From NCBI RefSeq assembly GCF_003963535.1, contig NZ_CP034539.1, positions 8,804,001-8,868,000 of the forward strand: 64,000 nt of DNA, read 5' to 3'. Origin of the DNA: Streptomyces cyaneochromogenes (lineage in GTDB: Bacteria; Actinomycetota; Actinomycetes; Streptomycetales; Streptomycetaceae). The notes beneath the pieces were generated by a model. That model ran no database searches. It worked only from the letters and a program-made list of their open reading frames with translations, and was not told the DNA's origin. Of this stretch, positions 17,916 to 25,533 are shown piece by piece. The position numbers were made by a program, and so were the translations under genes. The stretch's first letter is position 1. Every line of letters begins with the position of its first letter.

Positions 17916-18802
17916 TGGACCTCTCGCTGAACGTGGACGAACTGGTCGCGATCGACGTCCACACCCACGCGGAGGTCTCCTCCAAGGGCCACTCCTCCCT
18001 GGACGACGACCTGCACGACGCCTCCTCCGCCTACTTCAAGGTCGAGGGCAAGCGGAAGCCGACCCTTGAGGAGACCGCCGCCTACTACCGCGAGCGCAAG
18101 ATGGCCGCCGTCATCTTCACGGTCGACGCCGAGTCCGCGACGGGCACCGCGCCGGTCCCGAACGAGGAGGTCGCCGAGGCGGCCGCCGCCAACGCCGACG
18201 TGCTGATCCCCTTCGCCTCCATCGATCCCTTCCGGGGGAAGGCGGGCGTCAAGCAGGCCCGCCGTCTGGTCGAGGAGTACGGGGTGAAGGGCTTCAAGTT
18301 CCACCCCAGCATCCAGGGCTTCTTTCCCAACGACCGCTCGGTGGCGTACGACCTCTACGAGGTGATCGAGGAGACGGGCACGATCGCCCTCTTCCACACG
18401 GGGCAGACGGGCATCGGCGCCGGGGTGCCCGGCGGGGGCGGCATCCGCCTGAAGTACTCGAACCCGCTCCACGTGGACGACGTGGCGGCCGACTTCCCCC
18501 ACCTGAAGATCATCCTCGCCCACCCGTCCTTCCCCTGGCAGGACGAGGCCCTCGCCGTCGCCACCCACAAGCCGGGCGTGCACATCGACCTGTCCGGCTG
18601 GTCGCCGAAGTACTTCCCGCCGCAGCTGGTGCAGTACGCCAACACCCTGCTGAAGGAGAAGGTCCTCTTCGGTTCCGACTTCCCCGTCCTCACCCCCGAC
18701 CGCTGGCTCGCCGACTTCGAGAGGCTGTCGATCAAGGACGAGGTCAGGCCGAAGATCCTCAAGGAGAACGCCGCCCGCCTGCTCGGGCTGACGAAACCGT
18801 AA
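17915..18802 (+). CDS. amidohydrolase-2 family hydrolase/decarboxylase
   Basis: A 295-aa TIM-barrel metal-dependent hydrolase of the ACMSD-like amidohydrolase-2 family. Metal and active-site segments are IDVHTHAEV near the N terminus, GFKFHPSIQGF at about 125-135, IILAHPSFPW at about 200-210, and LFGSDFPVLTP at about 250. Members hydrolyse lactones/amides or decarboxylate aromatic acids. Its start shares the TGATG with the SDR stop, so the two are coupled. Within an operon with acyl-CoA ligase and MaoC hydratase it may open a ring or lactone intermediate; the substrate is unknown. Confidence 0.9.
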   Translation: MDLSLNVDELVAIDVHTHAEVSSKGHSSLDDDLHDASSAYFKVEGKRKPTLEETAAYYRERKMAAVIFTVDAESATGTAPVPNEEVAEAAAANADVLIPFASIDPFRGKAGVKQARRLVEEYGVKGFKFHPSIQGFFPNDRSVAYDLYEVIEETGTIALFHTGQTGIGAGVPGGGGIRLKYSNPLHVDDVAADFPHLKIILAHPSFPWQDEALAVATHKPGVHIDLSGWSPKYFPPQLVQYANTLLKEKVLFGSDFPVLTPDRWLADFERLSIKDEVRPKILKENAARLLGLTKP

Positions 18803-18812
18803 GGGGCGCGAC

Positions 18813-20315
18813 ATGCGCAACGAGGGACTGGGGTCGTGGCCCGCACGCCGGGCCCGCAAGACCCCCCATCGCACCGCCCTGCTCCATGGCGACACCGCCT
18901 ACACCTACGCACAGCTGCACGACCGCACCACCCGCCTCGCCCACGCCCTGCGCGAGAGGGGCGTAAGGCGCGGCGACCGCATCGCCTACCTGGGCCCCAA
19001 TCACCCCTCCTACCTGGAGGCCCTGTTCGCGGCCGGCACGCTCGGCGCGGTCTTCGTCCCGCTCAACACCCGCCTGGCCGGCCCCGAGATCGCCTACCAG
19101 CTCGCCGACTCCGGCGCCAAGGCCCTCGTCTACGGCCCGTCACACGCCGGACTCGTCGCGGGACTTCCGGGCAGCACCGACGTGCGTACGTACGTCGAGG
19201 TCGGCGCGGAATACGAGGCGGCGCTGGCGTCGGCCTCCGGGGAGCCCATCGACGCACCGGTCACGCCGGACGACACCTGCATCATCATGTACACCTCGGG
19301 CACGACCGGCCGCCCCAAGGGCGCGATGCTCACCCACGGCAACATCATCTGGAACGCGCTCAACGTCCTGGTCGACACCGACCTGATCGCCGACGAACGC
19401 GCCCTGGTCTCGGCCCCGTTGTTCCACACGGCGGGCCTGAACATGCTGACGCTGCCGGTCCTGCTCAAGGGCGGCACCTGCGTCCTGGTCGAGGCCTTCG
19501 ACCCGGACGCCACCCTCGACCTGATCGAACGGCACCGGATCACCTTCATGTTCGGCGTCCCGACCATGTTCGACCAGGTGGCCAGGCACCCCCGCTGGCC
19601 TGACGCCGACCTGTCGTCGCTGCGCATCCTGACCTGCGGCGGTTCCCCGGTGCCGACCCCGCTCATCGCCGCCTACCAGGAACGGGGACTGACGTTCCTT
19701 CAGGGCTACGGCATGACCGAGGCCGCGCCCGGGACCCTGTTCCTGGACGCCGAACACGCGGTCACCAAGGCCGGTTCGGCGGGCGTACCGCACTTCTTCA
19801 GCGACGTACGGGTGGTACGGCCGGACATGGTGCCGGTCGACGTCGGGGAGACCGGCGAGGTCGTGGTGCGCGGCCCGCATGTCATGCCCGGCTACTGGGG
19901 GCTGCCCGAGGAGACGGCCGCCTCCTTCGCGGACGGCTGGTTCCGCAGCGGGGACGCGGCACGCGTCGACGAGGACGGCTATGTCTTCGTCGTCGACCGC
20001 ATCAAGGACATGATCATCAGCGGCGGCGAGAACATCTACCCCGCCGAGATCGAGGACCTGCTCCTCGCCCACCCGGACATCGTCGAGTGCGCGGTGATCG
20101 GGGTGCCGGACGACAAGTGGGGCGAGGTGCCGCGCGCGGTCGTCGTGCCGCGCGAGGGCGCCTCGCTCGACCCCGACGAACTCCTCGCTTCCCTCGCCGG
20201 CCGGCTCGCCAAATACAAAATCCCGAAATCGGTGGTGCTCGCGGACGAACTCCCGCGCACCGCCTCCGGAAAACTCCTCAAATCCCGTGTCCGTAACCGG
20301 TACGGCAACCAGTAA
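18813..20315 (+). CDS. acyl-CoA synthetase (AMP-forming)
   Basis: A 500-aa ANL-superfamily ligase of normal length that adenylates a carboxylic acid and passes it to CoA. Seen in order: the P-loop-like A3 motif YTSGTTGRPKGAMLTHGN, the A5 motif YGMTEA, A7 FRSGDAARVDEDGY, A8 VVDRIKDMIISGGENIYPAEIE, and the C-terminal lysine in PRTASGKLLKS. It lies 10 bp after the amidohydrolase. Its role is to activate the organic acid fed to the MaoC hydratase and SDR; chain or ring preference cannot be read. Confidence 0.94.
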   Translation: MRNEGLGSWPARRARKTPHRTALLHGDTAYTYAQLHDRTTRLAHALRERGVRRGDRIAYLGPNHPSYLEALFAAGTLGAVFVPLNTRLAGPEIAYQLADSGAKALVYGPSHAGLVAGLPGSTDVRTYVEVGAEYEAALASASGEPIDAPVTPDDTCIIMYTSGTTGRPKGAMLTHGNIIWNALNVLVDTDLIADERALVSAPLFHTAGLNMLTLPVLLKGGTCVLVEAFDPDATLDLIERHRITFMFGVPTMFDQVARHPRWPDADLSSLRILTCGGSPVPTPLIAAYQERGLTFLQGYGMTEAAPGTLFLDAEHAVTKAGSAGVPHFFSDVRVVRPDMVPVDVGETGEVVVRGPHVMPGYWGLPEETAASFADGWFRSGDAARVDEDGYVFVVDRIKDMIISGGENIYPAEIEDLLLAHPDIVECAVIGVPDDKWGEVPRAVVVPREGASLDPDELLASLAGRLAKYKIPKSVVLADELPRTASGKLLKSRVRNRYGNQ

Positions 20316-20323
20316 GGAATCGC

Positions 20324-20779
20324 ATGAGCATCACCGTGAACGGCCTCGACGAACTGAAGAAGCTCGCGGGCAGCGACCTCGGCACCAGTGAGTGGATCGA
20401 GATCACCCAGGAGCGCATCAACACGTTCGCCGACGCCACGGGCGACCACCAGTGGATTCACGTCGACCCCGAGAAGGCGGCCGAGGGCCCTTTCGGCGCC
20501 CCCATCGCCCACGGCTACCTCACCCTCTCCCTCTTCATCCCCTTGTTCACCGAACTGCTCGACGTCCAGGGCGTCACCACGAAGGTGAACTACGGCCTCA
20601 ACAAGGTGCGGTTCCCCTCCCCGGTCAAGGTCGGCTCGCGCATACGGCTGGTCGGGAAGCTGGCGGAGGTCGAGGAGGTGCCGGGCGGGGTGCAGATCAC
20701 GGTCGACGGCACCGTCGAGATCGACGGCGGGGCGAAGCCGGCGGCGGTGCTGCAGAGCCTCTCGCGGTTCTACGCCTGA
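20324..20779 (+). CDS. MaoC-family (R)-specific enoyl-CoA hydratase
   Basis: A 151-aa single hot-dog domain protein. The hydratase motif is DATGDHQWIHVDPEKAAEGPFGAPIAHGYLTLSL, which contains the catalytic Asp and His. It hydrates a 2-enoyl-CoA to a 3-hydroxyacyl-CoA. It is last in the operon, 8 bp after the acyl-CoA synthetase. Together with the SDR this makes a mini beta-oxidation set (activation, hydration, oxidation); the thiolase and acyl-CoA dehydrogenase are not in the window. Confidence 0.94.
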   Translation: MSITVNGLDELKKLAGSDLGTSEWIEITQERINTFADATGDHQWIHVDPEKAAEGPFGAPIAHGYLTLSLFIPLFTELLDVQGVTTKVNYGLNKVRFPSPVKVGSRIRLVGKLAEVEEVPGGVQITVDGTVEIDGGAKPAAVLQSLSRFYA

Positions 20780-20858
20780 CCCCGAGCGCGGTGCGGATGG
20801 GGCGTGTGAGGTAAGTCACCTGAGCAGCGTAAAGTTCACACTCGGCGTCCCTCGGTCG

Positions 20859-20889
20859 TTGACCTGCGGAATGTCCCGACTCGTAGGCT
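20859..20889 (+). promoter_or_regulatory. candidate sigma-70-type promoter of the fxs operon
   Basis: TTGACC at 20859-20864 and TAGGCT at 20884-20889 are good -35/-10 matches but with a 19-bp spacer (a shifted -10 gives 17-18). A start near 20896 would give a leader of about 107 nt before the precursor gene. Confidence 0.45.
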
Positions 20890-21002
20890 TCCCCTAGGGT
20901 CGCTACGCCCCGGTAGGCGATACGGTTTGCGGACCAGGCTCTCCGCCGCGCGGCGCAGGGTCGATGAACCTCACCCTTCCACTCTCCTGACCAGGGGACA
21001 CT

Positions 21003-21179
21003 GTGATCAAGCGAGCAAGAACCACTGCGCGGTCGACGGCCGTCGTCGACACCCACGCTGCCGCGACGCGACTCGACGCCCCGAGTGAACCGAAGTACGC
21101 CCGAGCACGGCGCCGCGCTCTTTCCGCCACGCAGAACCGTAGGACGGACGGGATCACCTTCTCGTCGTCGGTTGGATGA
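21003..21179 (+). CDS. fxsA: FxsA-like cyclophane RiPP precursor candidate
   Basis: A 58-aa reading frame starting GTG, with a strong AGGGGA ribosome site 5 nt upstream. The N-terminal and middle part is Arg/Ala/Thr-rich, and the protein ends ITFSSSVG. FxSxx-COOH precursors carry a Phe-x-Ser motif at the extreme C terminus that the FxsB radical SAM enzyme crosslinks into a three-residue cyclophane. Here Phe is the sixth residue from the end, not the fifth; removing one of three tandem TCG codons would restore the exact FxSxx form. It lies 16 bp upstream of fxsB, as expected. The sequence upstream of the motif does not clearly match FxsA leaders I know. Confidence 0.72.
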   Translation: MIKRARTTARSTAVVDTHAAATRLDAPSEPKYARARRRALSATQNRRTDGITFSSSVG

Positions 21180-21195
21180 CATCGAGTCTCCCAGA

Positions 21196-23328
21196 ATGAC
21201 TAGCCCGCTGGTTCCGCTTCGACAACTCGTACTCAAGGTGCACAGCCGGTGCGACCTGGCATGTGATCACTGCTACGTGTACGAGCACGCCGACCAGAGT
21301 TGGTCCTCCCGGCCCAAAGTGATCTCCGACGAGGTCGTTTCCTGGACGGCGCTGCGTCTGGCGGAACACGCCAAGGCTCACGCACTGCCCTCCGTGCAGG
21401 TCATCCTGCACGGAGGTGAGCCTTTGCTGGCCGGCCCGGCGCGGTTACGCCGAATCTGCGAAGAACTGCGTACCCATCTGGACGGGGTTTCCCGGCTCGA
21501 CTTACGCATTCACACCAACGGAATTCAGCTCAGCCGCAGATTCCTCGACCTTTTCGCCGAATTCGACGTCCGGGTGGGTATTTCCCTGGACGGCGACCGG
21601 GCCGCCAATGACCTGCACCGCCGTTATTCCGACGGCCGCAGCAGCCACGACAGAGTGCTCGCGGCGCTCTCACTTCTCCGGCAGGAAAGCTACCGCCATC
21701 TGTACGCGGGCCTGCTCTGCACCATCGACGTGCGCAACGACCCCGTCGCCGCCTACGACGCGCTGGCCGCCGAGGACCCGCCGCGCATCGACTTCCTTCT
21801 GCCGCACGCCACCTGGGACGACCCGCCCCTGCGCCCCGACGGCGCCGGTACGCCGTACGCCGACTGGCTGATGGCCGTCTACGACCGCTGGGACGCACAG
21901 GGACGGCCGATGCCGGTGCGGCTGTTCGACTCGGTCATCAGCACCCTGGGCGGCGGCCCGAGCCTGACCGAGAGCATGGGGCTCGCGCCGGCCGATGTCG
22001 TGGTGGTCGAGACCGACGGCACCTTCGAGCAGGCGGACTCGCTCAAGACCGCCTTCGACGGCGCACCGGGCACCGGCGAGGACGTCTTCCGCCACTCCCT
22101 CGACGAGGTGGCTCTGCATCCCGGCATCACGGCCCGTCAACAGGGGCTGGCCGGGCTGAGCGAGACCTGCCGGTCCTGCCCGGTCGTGCGCTCCTGCGGG
22201 GGCGGGCTGTACGCACACCGGTATCGCGGGGACGGCACGGACTTCGACAATCCGTCGGTCTACTGCACGGACCTCGAAGCGCTCATCCGGTCCATCGACG
22301 CCCGCACCGGAGCCGGAGCGGGCCGACCGGTCGAGGGATTCGACGCCCTGGCCGACGGCACCGACGACGGCACGGCCGTACGGGAGCTGGCGGGGGCGAG
22401 GCAGGCGGTCACCCGTGAGCTGCTGGCCCTCATCGACCAGGAACCGGGCGACGACGCCGAACTGTGGGCCTCCGCATGGCGCACGGCGCTCGAACTCGGC
22501 CGACGGGGCAGCGCTCCGGTGGCGGCGCTGCTGTCCCACCCGTACACCCGTGTCTGGGCCGTGCGCTGCCTCGACGGCGCGGCGCCGGCCGGCCATCTCG
22601 CCGCGCTCCTGGCCGCTGCCGCGCTGCCCGCCGGTGCCCTCGACCGCATCACGGTGCCGGTGCGCGACGGCTACGCCCACCTTCCCGGGCTGGGGCGGCT
22701 GCGCACCGAAACCACGGCGCCCACGGTCGATCTGACGCCCGATCGGATCGACGGCCCCGGATGGGAGCGCCTGCGGTGGCTGCGAGCCGACGGGCTGGAG
22801 GTGGCGCTGGACGACATCGATCCGTACCGCGACTGCTTCGACCGGCCTGTCCGGGGGCGGCTGACGGACGCCGAGGTCGCACAGTGGCGGCATGTGCTGC
22901 CCCAGGCATGGGCGTTGATCCGCAGGGCGCTGCCGCGCACGGCCGAGGCGATGGCCGCCGGTGTCCGTGTGATCACCCCGCTCGTCGGCTCGGCCGATCC
23001 CCTACCCACCGCTGCCGGTGCCGGATTCGCGGCGCTGGGGGCCGCCCCGACCACCGACCCGGTACACCTCGCGAGCGAACTGGTACGGGGCTTCCGGCTC
23101 GGCGCCCTCGACGCCCTGCTCGACCTGTGTGAGCTCTACGACGAGAGCGACACCCGCGTCGGCGAACTGCTCGCCGACGTCTACGCCCGCGCGGCGACCG
23201 ACCTGCTGCGGCCCGACCCCGAAGCGGCGCGGCGTACCCGCGCCCGGCTGGACGAGCTGGCCGCCGCCCCCTCACTGACCGCGCTCGGACGGCGTTTCGT
23301 CGACGGTGTGCGGCGGGGCGGCGTATGA
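21196..23328 (+). CDS. fxsB: FxsB-type radical SAM/SPASM cyclophane maturase fused to a degenerate HExxH domain
   Basis: A 710-aa fusion. The radical SAM cluster is Cys19/23/26 (SRCDLACDHCYVYE), with the SAM motif GGEP at 73-76. The SPASM-like cluster has Cys325, 328, 334 and 357. Residues about 400-710 match the aKG-HExxH peptide beta-hydroxylase/HEXXH-motif domain (DIDPYRDCFDRPV landmark at about 539). At the expected metal site the sequence is LVRGFRLGALDALLDL: R631-G-F-R-L635 where HExxH should be, and the segment after it is shortened. The radical SAM half should install the Phe-x-Ser crosslink on FxsA; the second half looks inactive. It has TTA codons at 84 and 103. The start has a poor ribosome site, so translation is probably coupled to fxsA. 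Confidence 0.93.
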   Translation: MTSPLVPLRQLVLKVHSRCDLACDHCYVYEHADQSWSSRPKVISDEVVSWTALRLAEHAKAHALPSVQVILHGGEPLLAGPARLRRICEELRTHLDGVSRLDLRIHTNGIQLSRRFLDLFAEFDVRVGISLDGDRAANDLHRRYSDGRSSHDRVLAALSLLRQESYRHLYAGLLCTIDVRNDPVAAYDALAAEDPPRIDFLLPHATWDDPPLRPDGAGTPYADWLMAVYDRWDAQGRPMPVRLFDSVISTLGGGPSLTESMGLAPADVVVVETDGTFEQADSLKTAFDGAPGTGEDVFRHSLDEVALHPGITARQQGLAGLSETCRSCPVVRSCGGGLYAHRYRGDGTDFDNPSVYCTDLEALIRSIDARTGAGAGRPVEGFDALADGTDDGTAVRELAGARQAVTRELLALIDQEPGDDAELWASAWRTALELGRRGSAPVAALLSHPYTRVWAVRCLDGAAPAGHLAALLAAAALPAGALDRITVPVRDGYAHLPGLGRLRTETTAPTVDLTPDRIDGPGWERLRWLRADGLEVALDDIDPYRDCFDRPVRGRLTDAEVAQWRHVLPQAWALIRRALPRTAEAMAAGVRVITPLVGSADPLPTAAGAGFAALGAAPTTDPVHLASELVRGFRLGALDALLDLCELYDESDTRVGELLADVYARAATDLLRPDPEAARRTRARLDELAAAPSLTALGRRFVDGVRRGGV

Positions 23329-24161
23329 CGGCGGTCCGGCTCTCGGTGCGCGATCTCGACGCCCTGGGCGTACGAGCCGGAGAGACCTTGCTGGTGCACG
23401 CCTCCCTGCGCCGGGTCGGTGTGACCGCCGACGTCGTGCGGCGTGTGCTGGTCGACGGGCTCGGACCGGGAGGCACGCTGGTGGTCCCGACGTTCACCGC
23501 CGGGAACTCCGACACCTCACCGGAATACCGCAGCCACACACAGGGCATGACGGACAGTCAGTTATCGGACTACCACGAGGAGATGCCGCCCTTCGACCGC
23601 CTGCGCACGCCCTCGCAGGGCATGGGGCGGCTGGCCGAGGCCGTGCGGCGCGCCCCGGACGCGGTGCGCAGCAGGCATCCGCAGACGTCCTTCGCTGCCG
23701 TCGGCGCCCGGGCCGCGGAGCTGATGGCGGACCACGACGAGGAATGCCACCTGGGGGAGGAGTCGCCGCTCGCCCGCCTGTACGCCGCGGACGCGCGGGT
23801 GCTGCTGATCGGTGTCGGCTACGAGGTGTGCAGCGCCTTCCACCTCGCCGAGTACCGCGTCGCCGACCCGCCCTGGCGGGAGTACCGCTGCGTCGTCCTG
23901 CGGGACGGACTGCGCCACTGGATGTCGTACAAGGACGTCGACCTGAACGACGGCGACTTCGGCGCCCTCGGTGCCGCGTACGAGGCGCACGACGCCGCCC
24001 TGCCCGTGCCCGGCGTGCGGCACGGGCGGCTCGGGTCGGCCCGGGTGCGGTCGTTGCCGCTGCGGGCGGCGGTGGACTTCGCGGTCGGATGGCTGGCCGG
24101 AAATCGCCCCAGCCCACACCTGACGAAGCGGCTACAAAAAGCGCCCGGCTTCCTACACTGA
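23325..24161 (+). CDS. AAC(3)-family N-acetyltransferase
   Basis: A 278-aa protein of the aminoglycoside 3-N-acetyltransferase fold: LLVHASLRRVG, LGPGGTLVVPTFT, SRHPQTSFAAVG, GEESPLARLY, and the catalytic-region stretch LLIGVGYEVCSAFHLAEYR with conserved His and Glu. Full family length. Many chromosomal members do not confer resistance and act on other amines. It overlaps fxsB by 4 bp, so it is part of the Fxs system and may acetylate the processed peptide or protect the host. It has a TTA codon at position 80. Confidence 0.9.
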   Translation: MTAVRLSVRDLDALGVRAGETLLVHASLRRVGVTADVVRRVLVDGLGPGGTLVVPTFTAGNSDTSPEYRSHTQGMTDSQLSDYHEEMPPFDRLRTPSQGMGRLAEAVRRAPDAVRSRHPQTSFAAVGARAAELMADHDEECHLGEESPLARLYAADARVLLIGVGYEVCSAFHLAEYRVADPPWREYRCVVLRDGLRHWMSYKDVDLNDGDFGALGAAYEAHDAALPVPGVRHGRLGSARVRSLPLRAAVDFAVGWLAGNRPSPHLTKRLQKAPGFLH

Positions 24162-24204
24162 GTGTCCACGCTCCCAGGGGGACGGAGCGGGATCGGGGGA
24201 CCAT

Positions 24205-25533
24205 GTGCAGCCGATGGCGCCGTTACGGGCGGACGCGACCGCCCCGTACTTCTTTCTCAGCTACGCCCACACTCCCCGGGACGAGACCGACGAGAGTGAT
24301 CCGGACGTGTGGGTGCACCGGCTCTTCCGCGATCTGTGCGAGGACATCCGGCAGCTGACCGCCGTGCCGCTCGGCGCGTCCGGATACATGGACCGCTCGA
24401 TGCGCGCGGGCCAGCTGTGGACGACCGAGCTGGGGGACGCGCTCGCCGCCTGCCGGGTGTTCGTGCCCCTGTACTCGCCGCGCTACTTCAACAGCTCCTG
24501 GTGCGGCAAGGAGTGGACGATCTTCGCGAACCGGGCCGCGCGGTATCGGACCGAGGGGCGCCGGGGCACACCGGGCGCGATCGTGCCGGCCCTCTGGGCG
24601 CCGATCGAGGACCACCAACTCCCCGAGACCGTCAAGGACATCCAGTACAGGCACCCCGAACTCGGCGACCGGTACCGGGACTACGGGTTCTACGGCCTGA
24701 TGAAGCTGAGCAGCCAACGCCGCCACTACCAGCGAGCCGTGTTCGAACTGGCCCGGCGCATCATCGAGGTCGGCAGGAGCGTGGTCGTCGAGCCGGGGGA
24801 GACCCCCGCCTGGGACGCCGTGCACGACACCTTCGCGACCCTGCGCACCGGGCGCGTGCTGCGCATCACCGTGGCCGCGGGCTCCCTGGACCGGCTGCCC
24901 GAGGGACGCAGCCCCGACTACTACGGCCCCTCGGCGCTCGACTGGAACCCCTTCCGGCCCGAATGCCCCAGGCCCCTGGCCGAGATGGCCGCCGCGATCG
25001 CCGAACGCAACGGGTTCCGGCCCGACCTCCAGGCCTTCGACACCTGGCACAGCGAGGCCGGGGGTACCCCCTCCGCGGGAGGATCGGCGGCCGTCGCCGG
25101 CCCGGAGGTCATGCTGCTCGACCGCTGGCTGCTGCGCGACCCCGAACAGCGCACCCGCCTCAGCAAGTTCGACGCCACCCATCGCCCGGCGACCGGCCTC
25201 ATGGTGCCCTGGAACGACGACGACCCCGACAGCGAGGACGCCAAACAGGCGCTGACCGCCGAGACGGCGGCGACCCTGCCGCGCACCGTCAGCCAGGGGG
25301 AGCAGGCGTGCCGGCCCGCCGTCCGCGGCATCCCCGACCACGAGTCCTTCGACGCGCTGCTGCCACGTGTCGTGCAGTGGGCAGCGGCCCAGCACCTCAA
25401 GCAAGCCCCCGCGCAGCCGCCGCCGGGCAGGGCCACCCCCCGCTTCCGGCTGAGCATCGCCGGGCACGACGACAACCTGTCACCGGTGCATCGCCCGCAT
25501 GCCGAGGAGGAAGACCGCGATGAGCAGCCTTGA
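24205..25533 (+). CDS. fxsC: TIR-like protein FxsC
   Basis: A 442-aa protein. Residues about 14-190 form a TIR domain: YFFLSYAHTPRD (strand A), then YSPRYFNSSWCGKEWTIF, where Glu103 in the WCxxE motif matches the catalytic glutamate of NAD-cleaving TIR domains. Residues about 200-415 match the FxsC C-terminal region. The tail is acidic. GTG start with GGGGGA 5 nt upstream; an ATG two bases earlier is in another frame. TTA is codon 7. It lies 43 bp after the acetyltransferase and overlaps the next gene by 14 bp. Whether it hydrolyses NAD or only signals is unknown. Confidence 0.9.
   Translation: MQPMAPLRADATAPYFFLSYAHTPRDETDESDPDVWVHRLFRDLCEDIRQLTAVPLGASGYMDRSMRAGQLWTTELGDALAACRVFVPLYSPRYFNSSWCGKEWTIFANRAARYRTEGRRGTPGAIVPALWAPIEDHQLPETVKDIQYRHPELGDRYRDYGFYGLMKLSSQRRHYQRAVFELARRIIEVGRSVVVEPGETPAWDAVHDTFATLRTGRVLRITVAAGSLDRLPEGRSPDYYGPSALDWNPFRPECPRPLAEMAAAIAERNGFRPDLQAFDTWHSEAGGTPSAGGSAAVAGPEVMLLDRWLLRDPEQRTRLSKFDATHRPATGLMVPWNDDDPDSEDAKQALTAETAATLPRTVSQGEQACRPAVRGIPDHESFDALLPRVVQWAAAQHLKQAPAQPPPGRATPRFRLSIAGHDDNLSPVHRPHAEEEDRDEQP

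Noticed and set aside
20964..20990. 8-codon upstream ORF before fxsA (ATG to TGA)
   Set aside because: Ribosome site is weak and the peptide (MNLTLPLS) has no attenuator-like feature; too short to support.
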